DNA of 64,000 bases from Bacillus massilioanorexius. Lineage in GTDB: Bacteria; Bacillota; Bacilli; Bacillales; DSM-1321. A model generated the notes under the pieces. That model saw nothing but the letters and a program-made list of their open reading frames with translations. It was not told the origin of the DNA and ran no database searches. Location of the stretch: assembly GCF_902374955.1 (NCBI RefSeq), contig NZ_CABKRX010000113.1:1-64000 (forward strand), written 5' to 3'. The stretch's first letter is position 1; each line of letters opens with the position of its first letter. Shown one piece after another: positions 32,970 to 42,955 of this stretch. The position numbers were made by a program, and so were the translations under genes.

Positions 32970-34202
32970 ATGAAAACTTTGACTATTGATGAGAACATTA
33001 AAGAAGTTGCATACGGAAATATATTGAGTGCTAAGGGATATAAAGCTGGTGGATTTCATGCAGGACTCCGTTATTCTAAAAAGGATTTAGGAATGATTGT
33101 ATCAGAAGTTCCTGCAAATGCTGCAGCTGTTTATACACAAAGTGTCGTTCAAGCTGCACCAATAGCAGTGACAAAGGATAGTATTGCGTATGCTGGCAAA
33201 ATTCAAGCTGTAATTGTGAATAGTGCCTGTGCCAATGCTTGTACAGGAGAACAAGGTTTAAAAGATGCATACGAAATGAGAAGTGAGACAGCTAAAAAAT
33301 TAGGAATTGCGGATTATTTAGTTGCTGTCGCATCAACAGGAACAATTGGTGAGTATTTAAATATGGATAAGATTAAAGCTGGAATTAGTAAGCTCACGTA
33401 TTCTGATCAACTTGAAAATGCAGCTGATTTTGAAACAGCGATTTTAACAACTGATACAATTGCGAAAAAATGTGCTTATGAAGCCATTATTGATGGGAAG
33501 AAGGTAACGGTTGGAGGAGCAGCAAAGGGTTCTGGTATGATTCATCCCAATATGGCGACTATGTTAGCATTCTTAACGACTGATGCAAATGTTTCATCTG
33601 AACATTTATACAAAGCATTAGCTCAAACCACAGATGTAACATTTAATCAAATTACAGTTGATGGAGATACTTCTACAAATGATATGGTACTAATTACAGC
33701 TAATGGGATGAATGGTGGAAATGAATTAACACCAGATCATGATGATTGGGAGATATTTGTTGGTCTTGTTCAAGCAGTTAGTGAAGACTTAGCAAAAAAG
33801 ATAGCAAGAGATGGAGAAGGCGCTACAAAATTAATTGAAGTAGTTGTTGAAGGAGTACAATCCAAACAAGCTGCACAAGCATTAGCTAAAACAGTCGTTG
33901 GTTCAAGTTTGGTCAAAACAGCCATTTTTGGCGCTGATGCTAACTGGGGACGTGTAATTGCAGCTATGGGTCGAAGTGGTGTAGTGTTTAATCCAGAAGA
34001 TGTGGACATTTATTTGGGAGATATATTGATGCTGAATGCTGGAACACCAGTATCTTTTTCTGAAGAAGAGGCGAAGATTTACCTAGAAAATGACACGATT
34101 TCTATTAAGGCAGTTTTACGAGAGGGAGAAGAAAAGGGATTAGCTTGGGGTTGTGACTTAACGTATGATTACGTCAAGATTAACGCAAGTTACCGAACGT
34201 AA
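32970..34202 (+). CDS. argJ: Bifunctional ornithine acetyltransferase / N-acetylglutamate synthase
   Basis: 410 residues. Self-cleavage site and nucleophile Thr in GGAAKGSGMIHPNMATMLAFLTTDA (the AT-M dyad), plus ATKLIEV and DANWGRVIAAMGRSG. Transfers acetyl from N-acetylornithine to glutamate, running the cyclic pathway. No separate argA/argE is needed. 16 bases after argC. Confidence 0.96.
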   Translation: MKTLTIDENIKEVAYGNILSAKGYKAGGFHAGLRYSKKDLGMIVSEVPANAAAVYTQSVVQAAPIAVTKDSIAYAGKIQAVIVNSACANACTGEQGLKDAYEMRSETAKKLGIADYLVAVASTGTIGEYLNMDKIKAGISKLTYSDQLENAADFETAILTTDTIAKKCAYEAIIDGKKVTVGGAAKGSGMIHPNMATMLAFLTTDANVSSEHLYKALAQTTDVTFNQITVDGDTSTNDMVLITANGMNGGNELTPDHDDWEIFVGLVQAVSEDLAKKIARDGEGATKLIEVVVEGVQSKQAAQALAKTVVGSSLVKTAIFGADANWGRVIAAMGRSGVVFNPEDVDIYLGDILMLNAGTPVSFSEEEAKIYLENDTISIKAVLREGEEKGLAWGCDLTYDYVKINASYRT

Positions 34203-34214
34203 GGGGGATATGAA

Positions 34215-34982
34215 ATGAAAATCTTACTAGTAAAGTTAGGCGGTAGTATCCTTCATGAACTACAAGAGTCCTTTTTCGCTAGTTTAAAAGATTTACAGAC
34301 AGAAGGGTATCACTTTGTATTTGTACATGGTGGCGGACCAGATATTAATGAAATGCTTGAAATGATGAAAATAAAGCCAGAATTTAATAATGGTCTAAGA
34401 AAGACAACGAAAGAAGTATTAAACGTTGTGGAGCTAGTTTTATCTGGGAAAACAAACCGTTCACTTGTAGAATTACTAAGAAAGAATGGTTTTTCAGCAA
34501 TTGGACTGCATGGAAATGATGCTAAGCTTTTAGAAGGAAAGTATATTGATTCAGTCGACTTAGGAGAAGTGGGAGAAATAACAGCAGTAAATAGCCAGCT
34601 TATTAAACAGGTTCTTAGCCTAGGCTTAATACCTGTGCTTACTCCGCTGGCACTTTCAGAGGAAGGCCATACATTAAACGTGAATGCTGATATGGCAGCT
34701 GGAGCAGTAGCTAAAGCACTAAATGCTGAAAGCTGTGTGTTTGTTACGGATGTTAAAGGGGTTTTAGATAATAATCAATTAATTGAAAAGATGACTTCTG
34801 AGGAAGCGGAACAATTAATTCATAAACAAGTGATTTACGGAGGGATGATTCCAAAGGTAAGGACGGCATTACAAGTTCTTCAAACTGGAATTGATCAAGT
34901 AAGAATCGTAAGCGGAAAAGATTCTTTCTTCAAAAATAGTAAATGGATAGGAACATCTTTTTTAGAGAAAGTGAGGGTATAA
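34215..34982 (+). CDS. argB: Acetylglutamate kinase
   Basis: 255 residues of the amino-acid-kinase family: VKLGGSILHEL, FVHGGGPDINEML, LRKTTKEVLNVVELVLSGK, TPLALSEEGHTLNVNADMAAG, and GGMIPKVRTALQVL. Phosphorylates N-acetylglutamate. Lacks the N-terminal helix of arginine-sensitive enzymes, consistent with repression-type control. Stop overlaps the argD start. Confidence 0.95.
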   Translation: MKILLVKLGGSILHELQESFFASLKDLQTEGYHFVFVHGGGPDINEMLEMMKIKPEFNNGLRKTTKEVLNVVELVLSGKTNRSLVELLRKNGFSAIGLHGNDAKLLEGKYIDSVDLGEVGEITAVNSQLIKQVLSLGLIPVLTPLALSEEGHTLNVNADMAAGAVAKALNAESCVFVTDVKGVLDNNQLIEKMTSEEAEQLIHKQVIYGGMIPKVRTALQVLQTGIDQVRIVSGKDSFFKNSKWIGTSFLEKVRV

Positions 34983-36142
34983 TGATGAGTCATGTTTTTC
35001 CAACGTATGCAAGATGGGATATTACTCCTGAACATGGAGAAGGAAGCTATTTAATTGCTACGAATGATGTGAAATATTTAGATTTTACTTCTGGTATTGG
35101 CGTATTGAATTTAGGACATCGACCTCATAATGTAGAAGATGCTATTCAGAAGCAGTTAGCAAATTACTGGCATACTTCGAACTTATTTCAGCAGCCGCTA
35201 CAAGAACAATTAGCTGATAAGTTAACAGCAGAATCAGGATTAGAAGCAGCCTTCTTTTGTAATAGTGGTGCAGAAGCAAATGAAGCAGCAATTAAATTAG
35301 CTAAAAAAGCTACAGGTAGAAAGAAAATTGTAACGTGTAATCAGTCATTTCATGGTAGAACATATGCTACAATGGGAGCAACTGGTCAAGAAAAAGTACG
35401 AATTGGCTATGGACCAATGCTGGATCATTTTGAATATATTACGTTTAATAATGTAGAAGATGTAAAACGCGTGGTTGATGAAGATACAGCAGCGATTATG
35501 TTTGAAATCGTTCAAGGTGAAGGCGGTATTTATTGCGCTACAGAAGAGTTTTTACGAACTGTTCAAGAAGTAGCGAAAAATGTTGGAGCATTAATCATTA
35601 TCGATGAAGTGCAAACAGGAATAGGTCGTACAGGTAAAGCATTTGCATTTCAACACTTTAACTTTATTCCTGATATCATAACAGTAGCCAAAGGTTTAGG
35701 AAATGGTTTACCAATTGGTGCCATGCTTGGTAAAGAGACATTGATTCCATATTTTGGCGCAGGAAGTCATGGCTCTACATTTGGTGGTAATCCGCTCAGT
35801 ACTTCAGCAGCTATAGCTGTTTTAGAGGAAATTTTTCAAGCTGATTTTTTACAAGCAGTAGAACATAAAAGTGATGCTTTGAATCAAAAGCTTGTAAGGG
35901 AATTAAATGAACTACCAATTGTAAAAGATATAAGAGGACTTGGATTAATGGTGGGGATTGAGTTAGCAAGCCAAGCGAATGAGATTATACTTGGTTTACA
36001 GCAACAAGAGTTACTAGTATTGCCAGCTGGGCCGAATGTCATCCGATTGTTGCCTCCTTTAAATGTATCGGAAGCTGAAATCGATATAGCAGTAGAGAAA
36101 ATTGTAGAATCAATTAAACAAGTAAGTGGAACAGCCGTGTAA
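34982..36142 (+). CDS. argD: Acetylornithine aminotransferase
   Basis: 386 residues. PLP class III: FFCNSGAEANEAAIKLAKK, SFHGRTYATMGATGQEK, IIDEVQTGIGRTGKAFAFQ, the Schiff-base Lys in ITVAKGLGNGLPIGA, and GSHGSTFGGNPLS. Start ATG 34982 overlaps the argB TAA (TAATGATG); a second ATG follows at 34985. GTGAGGG upstream. Confidence 0.95.
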   Translation: MMSHVFPTYARWDITPEHGEGSYLIATNDVKYLDFTSGIGVLNLGHRPHNVEDAIQKQLANYWHTSNLFQQPLQEQLADKLTAESGLEAAFFCNSGAEANEAAIKLAKKATGRKKIVTCNQSFHGRTYATMGATGQEKVRIGYGPMLDHFEYITFNNVEDVKRVVDEDTAAIMFEIVQGEGGIYCATEEFLRTVQEVAKNVGALIIIDEVQTGIGRTGKAFAFQHFNFIPDIITVAKGLGNGLPIGAMLGKETLIPYFGAGSHGSTFGGNPLSTSAAIAVLEEIFQADFLQAVEHKSDALNQKLVRELNELPIVKDIRGLGLMVGIELASQANEIILGLQQQELLVLPAGPNVIRLLPPLNVSEAEIDIAVEKIVESIKQVSGTAV

Positions 36143-36161
36143 GGCTGAATATTTTTAAATT

Positions 36162-36201
36162 GAAATGAATAATTATTCTGATCGTTAGATAAATATTCAT
36201 C
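36162..36201. promoter_or_regulatory. ARG-box pair between argD and carA
   Basis: ATGAATAATTATTCTG (36165-36180) closely fits the ARG consensus TNTGAATWWWWATTCANW. A half box ATAAATATTCATC follows at 36189-36201. This suggests a secondary ArgR-controlled point before the carAB-argF part of the operon. Confidence 0.6.
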
Positions 36202-36217
36202 AGCAGAGGGTGAAAGT

Positions 36218-37299
36218 ATGAACAGTTATATACATTTAGAAAATGGGGAAGTTTTTTCAGGAAAATGGCTTACGAAACAACCAGATCATACTATTTCTGG
36301 AGAAATCGTATTTTATACAGGAATGACGGGATACCAAGAGGTTTTAACAGATCCATCATATAAAAATCAAATTGTTGTTTTCACATATCCGTTAATAGGG
36401 AATTACGGTATTAATGATGTTGATTTTGAAAGCTGTAAACCTCATGTAGCTGGAGTAATTGTTCATAGAGGAGATATGACATATTCACATTACAATGCGA
36501 AAAAGTCTTTAGTGGAGTATTTAGATAAATGGAATATACCGATGCTTGGAAATGTAGATACAAGAGCAATTGTTAAACGTATACGTACGATGGGATCAAT
36601 GCCTGTCTATTTGAATAACGATCCAACTTATTCAATTCAAGAGCAGAGCTTTCAGTATAAATCACCAGTACCTCTAGTTTCACAGGAACAAAAGAGCGTT
36701 CATGGCAAAGGAAGCGAGCATATTATTTTAATGGATTTTGGATATAAAAAATCCATTTTGGAATATGTAGTTGAAAAAGATTGTACAGTTACAGTTGTAC
36801 CCTATCACACAACATTGGAAGAGATAAATTCATTAAAACCAGATGGTATTTTACTATCTAATGGACCAGGAGATCCGGTCGAGATGACACCATACTTGGA
36901 AAATATTAAAGCAATATCTTCAGCGTATCCAACCATGGGAATTTGTTTAGGGCATCAGCTAATCGCATTAGCCTTTGGTGGAAAAACGAAAAATTACTAT
37001 TTGGTCATAGAGGGGCTAATCAACCTGTTTTGGATCTTAAACAAAACAAAGTGTTTATGACATCGCAAAATCATAGCTATGTCGTTGATGAAAAAAGTCT
37101 TACTGATACAGAATTGACAATACGATTTGTGCAAGTTAATGATAAATCGGTAGAAGGTCTACAACATGATACATTACCGATTGTTACAACACAATTTCAT
37201 CCAGAAGCAAATCCAGGTCCAGCAGAAAGCTCTATTATTTTTGATGAGTTTTTACAAAATGTGAAAAGTACAAGCGGGAGAGAAAAAGTATATGCCTAA
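36218..37299 (+). pseudogene. carA: Carbamoyl-phosphate synthase small subunit, frameshifted
   Basis: Glutamine amidotransferase subunit. The first frame (from ATG 36218, GAGGGTG upstream) encodes a normal N-terminal half and the nucleophile Cys in MGICLGHQLIALAFGGKT. It then runs off into a false tail ending at 37060. The correct sequence resumes one frame over (KLLFGHRGANQPV, QNHSYVVD, TTQFHPEANPGP with the catalytic His/Glu), ending at 37299. Adding one A to the A5 run at 36989-36993 restores a protein of about 360 aa. As written, the glutaminase triad is split. Sequencing error, true lesion or frameshifting are the options. The 3' end overlaps carB by 8 bases. Confidence 0.85.
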
Positions 37300-40200
37300 A
37301 GATCCTTCAATTCAAACAATATTAGTCATTGGCTCTGGCCCAATCGTAATTGGTCAGGCAGCAGAATTTGATTACGGTGGTACCCAAGCCTGTATAGCCT
37401 TAAAGGAAGAAGGTTACAAGGTTATTTTAATAAACAATAATCCGGCAACAATTATGACGGATGAAAGTAATGCGGATGTTGTGTATTTTGAGCCTCTTAC
37501 AAAAGAATCGATTACCCAAATTATTGAGAAAGAGCGTCCTGATGGTTTACTAGCAACACTTGGTGGGCAAACAGGTTTGAATTTAGCCTACGAGTTAGAT
37601 GAAGCAGGAGTATTAGAAAAGTATAATGTTAAGCTTCTAGGAACACCAATTGAATCAATAAAAAAAGGAGAGGATCGTGAGCTTTTCAGACAATTAATGT
37701 TTGAAATTAACGAACCTGTTCCAGATAGTTCGATTGTGCATACATTGGATGAAGCTGTAGCATTTGCAGAAAAAATTGGTTTCCCTATTATAGTTCGTCC
37801 AGCTTATACACTTGGTGGAACCGGAGGCGGTATCGCAGCTGATTTAGACTCTTTCAAAGAACTAGTAAGAGGTGGCCTACAAGAAAGTCCAATCACACAA
37901 TGTTTAATTGAACGAAGTATTGCTGGATTTAAAGAAATTGAATATGAAGTAATGCGTGATAGTTCAGGTACTTGTATTACTGTATGTAATATGGAGAATA
38001 TTGATCCGGTAGGTATTCATACAGGTGATTCTATCGTTGTGGCTCCTTCACAAACATTAACGGATGAAGAGTATCAAATGCTACGAGGAGCTTCGATTAA
38101 AATTATCTCTGCTTTAGGGATTATCGGAGGATGTAATATTCAGTTTGCATTAGACCCAGCAAGTAAGCAATATTATTTGATTGAAGTGAATCCAAGGGTA
38201 AGTCGATCATCAGCATTAGCTTCAAAAGCAACGGGATATCCGATTGCGAGAATAGCTGCAAAATTAGCTGTTGGTTATCAGTTAGCGGAAATGATCAATC
38301 CAGTTACAAAAAGCACATATTCTAGCTTTGAGCCAGCACTAGATTATGTAGTAGTTAAATTTCCTCGTTGGCCATTTGATAAATTTACTGGTGCAAATCG
38401 TAAACTAGGTACACAAATGAAAGCAACTGGTGAAGTAATGGCAATTGATCGCAATTTAGAAAGTGCCATTCAAAAAGCTGTTTCTTCTTTAGAAATGAAA
38501 TTAGTTGGTTTAAAACTACCACGATTAGAAAATGAATGTGTTTATCAGCTGATGCATGAAATGAATGGTAATAGTGACGAAAGATTTTTTATCATTCTAG
38601 AGTTATTACGTAAAGGCATAAGCATTGAAGAAATTCATAAACACACGAAAATAGATTATTTCTTCTTATCTGTATTTGCTCATTTAATTGCAGCTGAAAA
38701 ACTAATAGATAAACGTAATGTGAATTCCATTTCTGTAGAAGAATTTACGATGTTAAAAGAGTATGGATTTTCTGATGCGTATCTTTCACATCAATGGAAG
38801 GTAGATGAAAAGGAAGTTCGACAAAAAAGAAAAAGCTATGGAATAGAGGCTTCTTATAAAATCGTTGATACATGTGCTGCTGAATTTTCATCTCAAACAA
38901 GCTATTATTATAGCTCTTACAACGGTGAAAATGAACAAGTACCATCCAATCGCAAAAAGGTTTTGATAGTAGGTAGTGGACCAATTCGAATTGGCCAAGG
39001 AATTGAGTTTGATTATTGTTCAGTTCATAGTGTATTTGCTCTTCAAAGCGAAGGGATTGAGAGCATTATGATCAACAATAATCCAGAAACAGTAAGTACT
39101 GATTTTGCAACAGCTGATAAATTGTATTTTGAACCATTAACTTTAGAGTACGTTTTGAATGTTATTGAAGCAGAAAAAATAGAAGATGTTATTATTCAAT
39201 TCGGTGGTCAAACGGCTATTAATTTAGCTAATGAACTAGAGCAAGCAGGAGTGAATTTGTTAGGAACTTCTTTTGATACAGTTGACCAACTTGAAGATCG
39301 TTCTCGTTTTTATGACTTACTAGAAGTTTTAAATGTCCCACATGTTCCTGGAGCGATTGCTAATAGTGAGGAAGAGTTAAAACAATTTGCTGAACAGTTA
39401 GGATATCCTATTCTAGTTCGTCCTTCATATGTTATCGGTGGAAGTGGTATGCATATTTATTCTAGTAAAGAAGAATTAGAAGAAGGTATTGCATCAAGTA
39501 CTTATCCAATACTAATTGATCGCTATTTACCTGGAAAAGAGGCAGAAGTCGATTTAGTAGCTGATGGAAAGGACATTTGTATACCGATTATTGCAGAACA
39601 TATTGAGAAGGCTGGTATTCATTCTGGAGATAGTATGGCATATCTTCCATCTCAAACATTATCAGAGAATGTGAAAAATAAAATTGTAGAATATGCAGAA
39701 AAAATTGTAAAAAAATTACAATACAAAGGTTTAATGAATATACAATATGTTATTTCCGATGAAGATGTATACGTGCTAGAGGTAAATCCAAGAGCAAGTC
39801 GAACGATTCCTATAATAAGTAAAGTAGCAAATGTTCAGTTAGTACAAATTGCGACAAAAATATTGCTTGGGAAATATTCTTTGTCGGATTTAGTTGAAAA
39901 GCTTGGTTTATTAGAGGAATTGCCATATGTTGTTGTGAAATATCCAGTATTCTCAACTTTTGCTTTGAGTGGACTTGATAGTAAGTTAGGACCGGAAATG
40001 AAATCGACTGGAGAAGGAATTGCAATCGGTGATACGAAAGCAGAAGCGTTAGCGAAGGCATTTGTATTTTTAGAAAAAAGTATAAAAATGCATGGGAATG
40101 AAGTATTCGTATCTTCATCGATTTCGCTACCAGTGGAACTACAGGAGAAAATGGAAGAGGTAGGATTAATTCCTGTAACAGATAGATCCTTGGAAAATTG

Positions 40201-40408
40201 GTTAAAAGAAAAAAGAGGAAAAGTGTTACTAACCTTGGCTGATGAAGAAAAGTCAGCACGCATACAAGCTGCAAAATATCGTTTATTAACTTTTACAAGT
40301 ATAGAAACGTTTAAAGCATATGTTGAAGGTGCATCATTTAGCGACATTTCAATGGCATCATTAGAGGATTGGCATGCAAAACAAAAGAAAGGCGTGACGA
40401 TAAAATGA
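37292..40408 (+). CDS. carB: Carbamoyl-phosphate synthase large subunit (arginine-specific)
   Basis: 1038 residues with the duplicated ATP-grasp synthetase halves: first half VIGSGPIVIGQAAEFDYGGTQA, second half IVGSGPIRIGQGIEFDYCSVH from about residue 552. Each half has its EVNPR motif (YLIEVNPRVSRSSAL, YVLEVNPRASRTIPI). The C-terminal allosteric domain is short, as in arginine-specific enzymes of Bacillus. Makes carbamoyl phosphate from bicarbonate, ATP and ammonia channelled from CarA. Stop overlaps argF by 4 bases. Confidence 0.95.
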   Translation: MPKDPSIQTILVIGSGPIVIGQAAEFDYGGTQACIALKEEGYKVILINNNPATIMTDESNADVVYFEPLTKESITQIIEKERPDGLLATLGGQTGLNLAYELDEAGVLEKYNVKLLGTPIESIKKGEDRELFRQLMFEINEPVPDSSIVHTLDEAVAFAEKIGFPIIVRPAYTLGGTGGGIAADLDSFKELVRGGLQESPITQCLIERSIAGFKEIEYEVMRDSSGTCITVCNMENIDPVGIHTGDSIVVAPSQTLTDEEYQMLRGASIKIISALGIIGGCNIQFALDPASKQYYLIEVNPRVSRSSALASKATGYPIARIAAKLAVGYQLAEMINPVTKSTYSSFEPALDYVVVKFPRWPFDKFTGANRKLGTQMKATGEVMAIDRNLESAIQKAVSSLEMKLVGLKLPRLENECVYQLMHEMNGNSDERFFIILELLRKGISIEEIHKHTKIDYFFLSVFAHLIAAEKLIDKRNVNSISVEEFTMLKEYGFSDAYLSHQWKVDEKEVRQKRKSYGIEASYKIVDTCAAEFSSQTSYYYSSYNGENEQVPSNRKKVLIVGSGPIRIGQGIEFDYCSVHSVFALQSEGIESIMINNNPETVSTDFATADKLYFEPLTLEYVLNVIEAEKIEDVIIQFGGQTAINLANELEQAGVNLLGTSFDTVDQLEDRSRFYDLLEVLNVPHVPGAIANSEEELKQFAEQLGYPILVRPSYVIGGSGMHIYSSKEELEEGIASSTYPILIDRYLPGKEAEVDLVADGKDICIPIIAEHIEKAGIHSGDSMAYLPSQTLSENVKNKIVEYAEKIVKKLQYKGLMNIQYVISDEDVYVLEVNPRASRTIPIISKVANVQLVQIATKILLGKYSLSDLVEKLGLLEELPYVVVKYPVFSTFALSGLDSKLGPEMKSTGEGIAIGDTKAEALAKAFVFLEKSIKMHGNEVFVSSSISLPVELQEKMEEVGLIPVTDRSLENWLKEKRGKVLLTLADEEKSARIQAAKYRLLTFTSIETFKAYVEGASFSDISMASLEDWHAKQKKGVTIK

Positions 40409-41364
40409 CAACAGCACAAATAACAAATACAAATAAGATATTAACTACAAAAGATTTTTTATCTTTAACGGATGTAACAAGTGATCAAATTTTGAAGTTG
40501 CTTGAGTTAGCAACAAATATTAAAACGAAGTTTAAAAATGGAGAGAAATACTCTCCTTTAGAAGGAAAAACATTAGCGATGATTTTCGAAAAATCATCTA
40601 CTCGTACTCGTGTATCTTTTGAAGTTGGTATGCTGCAACTTGGTGGTCATGCTTTATTTTTAACAAATCGTGATTTACAGCTTGGTAGAGGAGAAACAGT
40701 TGCCGATACTGCTCAGGTGTTGGCGGAATATGTAAATGGTATTATGATTAGAACATTTGAACATGAAAAAGTAGAAGAGCTTGCTAAATGTGGAGGTATT
40801 CCTGTAATCAATGGATTAACGGATTTGCATCACCCATGCCAAGCAATGGCTGATTTACTAACCATTCAAGAAGTAAAAGGCAAGCTTCAAGGATTGAAAA
40901 TTGCCTACATTGGAGATGGCAATAATGTGGCACATTCTTTAATGGAAGCATGTGCAAAGGTAGGTATGGATGTAGCCATTGCAACACCAAAAGGCTATGA
41001 ACCAAATAGCAAAATTATTGAAGGTGTTCAACTAGACGCTGCCAAATCAGGAGGCTCTATTGTGGTTACAAATGATCCTCAGGAGGCAGTTCAAAATGCA
41101 GATGTGATTTATTGTGATGTATGGACGAGTATGGGGCAAGAAGATGAAAATGAAAAAAGATTAGCCGATTTTTCTGACTTTCAAGTAAATGCCCAACTAG
41201 TGGAAAAGGCAAAAGTAGATTATATTTTCATGCACTGTTTACCAGCGCATCGAGAAGAAGAAGTATCAACTGAAATTATTGATGGACCTCACTCTGTGAT
41301 TTTTCATCAAGCAGGAAATAGATTACATGCTCAAAAAGCAGTACTTGTAGATTTAATGTCATAA
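40405..41364 (+). CDS. argF: Ornithine carbamoyltransferase
   Basis: 319 residues. Carbamoyl-phosphate motif EKSSTRTRVSFEVGM, HPCQAMADLL, ornithine-site DVWTSMGQE and FMHCLPAHR. Converts ornithine to citrulline. Start ATG 40405 overlaps the carB stop (ATGA). Last gene of the operon; argGH are not here, as usual for Bacillus. Confidence 0.96.
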   Translation: MTTAQITNTNKILTTKDFLSLTDVTSDQILKLLELATNIKTKFKNGEKYSPLEGKTLAMIFEKSSTRTRVSFEVGMLQLGGHALFLTNRDLQLGRGETVADTAQVLAEYVNGIMIRTFEHEKVEELAKCGGIPVINGLTDLHHPCQAMADLLTIQEVKGKLQGLKIAYIGDGNNVAHSLMEACAKVGMDVAIATPKGYEPNSKIIEGVQLDAAKSGGSIVVTNDPQEAVQNADVIYCDVWTSMGQEDENEKRLADFSDFQVNAQLVEKAKVDYIFMHCLPAHREEEVSTEIIDGPHSVIFHQAGNRLHAQKAVLVDLMS

Positions 41365-41372
41365 TAGAATAA

Positions 41373-41417
41373 AAAGGATGTCTCAAAAGAAGAATGTTTG
41401 AAGACATCCTTTTTTAT
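41373..41417 (+). terminator. Terminator of arginine operon
   Basis: AAAAAGGATGTCT - loop - AAGACATCCTTTTTT, 9 bases after the argF stop. Confidence 0.88.
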
Positions 41418-41477
41418 GAAGAAATAGGATTACCTGCTCAAAAAAGAGCCAAACGCTTAAAAACAAAGATTACTCCA

Positions 41478-41527
41478 GAAATAGAAACAGCTCCCGAACA
41501 AATTATGTTGGGAGCTGTTTTATTTCT
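41478..41527. terminator. Bidirectional terminator between arg operon and uppP
   Basis: AGAAATAGAAACAGCTCCC and GGGAGCTGTTTTATTTCT around a 14-base loop; T-rich on both strands, so it can end uppP from the minus strand. Confidence 0.8.
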
Positions 41528-41543
41528 GGTCTAGATATGAATG

Positions 41544-42353
41544 TTACGCGAAAATTAATACGCATCCACCAACTATGAAGCAGTAGATAGAAAAATACAT
41601 TAGATTGCCTCTTGCCATTATGCCCATGAACCATTTTAAAGCAAAGTAGGAAGCGACTAATGATGCTAGAAATGCAATGGTATAAGGTAGTGCCAACGTG
41701 CCAATTTGTGGATCGTTGATAATATCACTGAAGCTTAATATCATTCCTCCAACACTAATTGGGATGTACAACAAGAATGAAAAGCGTAAAGCTGTTTCTT
41801 GCTTAGTACCAAGAAGCATTGAAGCAACAATGGTAGCTCCTGAACGGCTAATACCCGGTATAAGAGCTACAGCTTGAGCCAAGCCAATAATAATTGTATC
41901 TTTTAATGATAAATCATTATCATTTTTTCTCCCTTTAAGCTTGCGGATGGACCATAGCGCAATCCCTGTGATTATTAAGGAAACCGCTAGTATTTTTATG
42001 CCTTTAAAATGCTCAGCAATATAATCATCAAATAAAACTGCTGCTACGGCTGCAGGAATTGTTGCAATGATTAAGTAAATAATAAATCGAAAATCGGCTT
42101 TCGCACTTTCTTCTCTTTTGGTTAAATAAAGTAATCCATTTTGAATTAAGCGCCAAATATCTTTTCGATAAATTAATACAACAGCAATTAAAGATGCTGT
42201 ATTTACAAGTAATTCAAAACTCATTCCTGGAATTTCTATACCAAAGAAGTGTTGCATTAACACAAGATGACCACTAGAAGAAACAGGAATGGGTTCTGTA
42301 AAACCTTGCACTAATCCTAAAAATAAGTATTTCAGTAATAAAAGTAAATCCAC
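41544..42353 (-). CDS. uppP: Undecaprenyl-diphosphatase UppP (BacA)
   Basis: 269 residues, multi-span. Signature GFTEPIPVSSSGHLVLMQHFFG near the N-terminus (Glu/Ser motif) and PGISRSGATIVASMLLG (the Arg motif). Recycles undecaprenyl diphosphate to the monophosphate carrier for wall synthesis and gives bacitracin tolerance. Q-E is here T-E in the first motif, within family range. Stands alone. Confidence 0.92.
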   Translation of the reverse strand: MDLLLLLKYLFLGLVQGFTEPIPVSSSGHLVLMQHFFGIEIPGMSFELLVNTASLIAVVLIYRKDIWRLIQNGLLYLTKREESAKADFRFIIYLIIATIPAAVAAVLFDDYIAEHFKGIKILAVSLIITGIALWSIRKLKGRKNDNDLSLKDTIIIGLAQAVALIPGISRSGATIVASMLLGTKQETALRFSFLLYIPISVGGMILSFSDIINDPQIGTLALPYTIAFLASLVASYFALKWFMGIMARGNLMYFSIYCFIVGGCVLIFA

Positions 42354-42531
42354 TATTGAACCTCCGAAAATTTATAAATCTCATCTTTTCATTTAACACT
42401 AAGGTAATGGAGAAAGTAAAGAGTATTAGGGGTATGGAAAAGTTCCTTAAATGTAAAAAATAGGTATGTTTATAAGGTTTGGCTATGTGGGAATAATATA
42501 GATGGTTTCAACTATAAGGAGGGAAGACTGT

Positions 42532-42711
42532 ATGGGACAATCCCGACAATTTAGAGCAGGACAGAAAGCACCAAATAACGGGTACTATGTCGAAGTTGGT
42601 GAAACAGGTAGTATGGTCAAAAATCCTAAGAAAATCCACTTGCAAGCTGGAGATGATTTTCCGGAAAACTCTAATCATAATCGACTTTGGACATACCAGA
42701 GAAAACCTTAA
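42532..42711 (+). CDS. yjzC: YjzC family small protein
   Basis: 59 residues starting MGQSRQFRAGQKAPNNGYYV, with GETGSMVKNPKKIHLQAGDDF: the YjzC family. Function unknown; unrelated to metabolism by sequence. ATG 42532 has AAGGAGGG upstream. Conserved position after argF in Bacillus. Confidence 0.88.
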   Translation: MGQSRQFRAGQKAPNNGYYVEVGETGSMVKNPKKIHLQAGDDFPENSNHNRLWTYQRKP

Positions 42712-42720
42712 TAACATACA

Positions 42721-42756
42721 AATAAGCCCCCACTTCTTGCCAAAATGGGGGTTATT
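42721..42756 (+). terminator. Terminator of yjzC
   Basis: AATAAGCCCCCA - loop - TGGGGGTTATTAT. Weak T-tract but strong stem. Confidence 0.65.
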
Positions 42757-42798
42757 ATCATATTATTCATAATTCAATATTTATTGTAGAAAGCTGTC

Positions 42799-42852
42799 TT
42801 TACATATGTGTAAAAAGTTGTATAATAATATTAAAGGTCAAAAAAGGTCAAA
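42799..42852 (+). promoter_or_regulatory. clpB promoter with CtsR operator
   Basis: TTTACA (42799-42804), 16-base spacer, TATAAT (42821-42826). Directly after it the tandem heptad AGGTCAAAAAAGGTCAAA (42835-42852) matches the CtsR operator A/GGTCAAA-NAN-A/GGTCAAA, placed at the transcription start. Heat release of CtsR should induce clpB. Confidence 0.9.
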
Positions 42853-42955
42853 CTTGTTATTTGACTAAACTTAAACCATTTATGTTTGGAACTAAAGATT
42901 TATTTTAGCTTTAGTAGCTAGCATATTAATACCGTTGTTTAGAGGAGGGGCTAAT

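Noticed and set aside
36985..36996. Programmed -1 frameshift in carA
   Set aside because: Only five A residues after G, not a full X-XXY-YYZ heptamer, and no clear downstream pseudoknot; CarA is not known to use frameshifting. A lesion or read error is simpler.
39810..40419. Long antisense frames inside carB
   Set aside because: Two overlapping minus frames over a clear CarB C-terminus; no ribosome sites and no recognisable domains.
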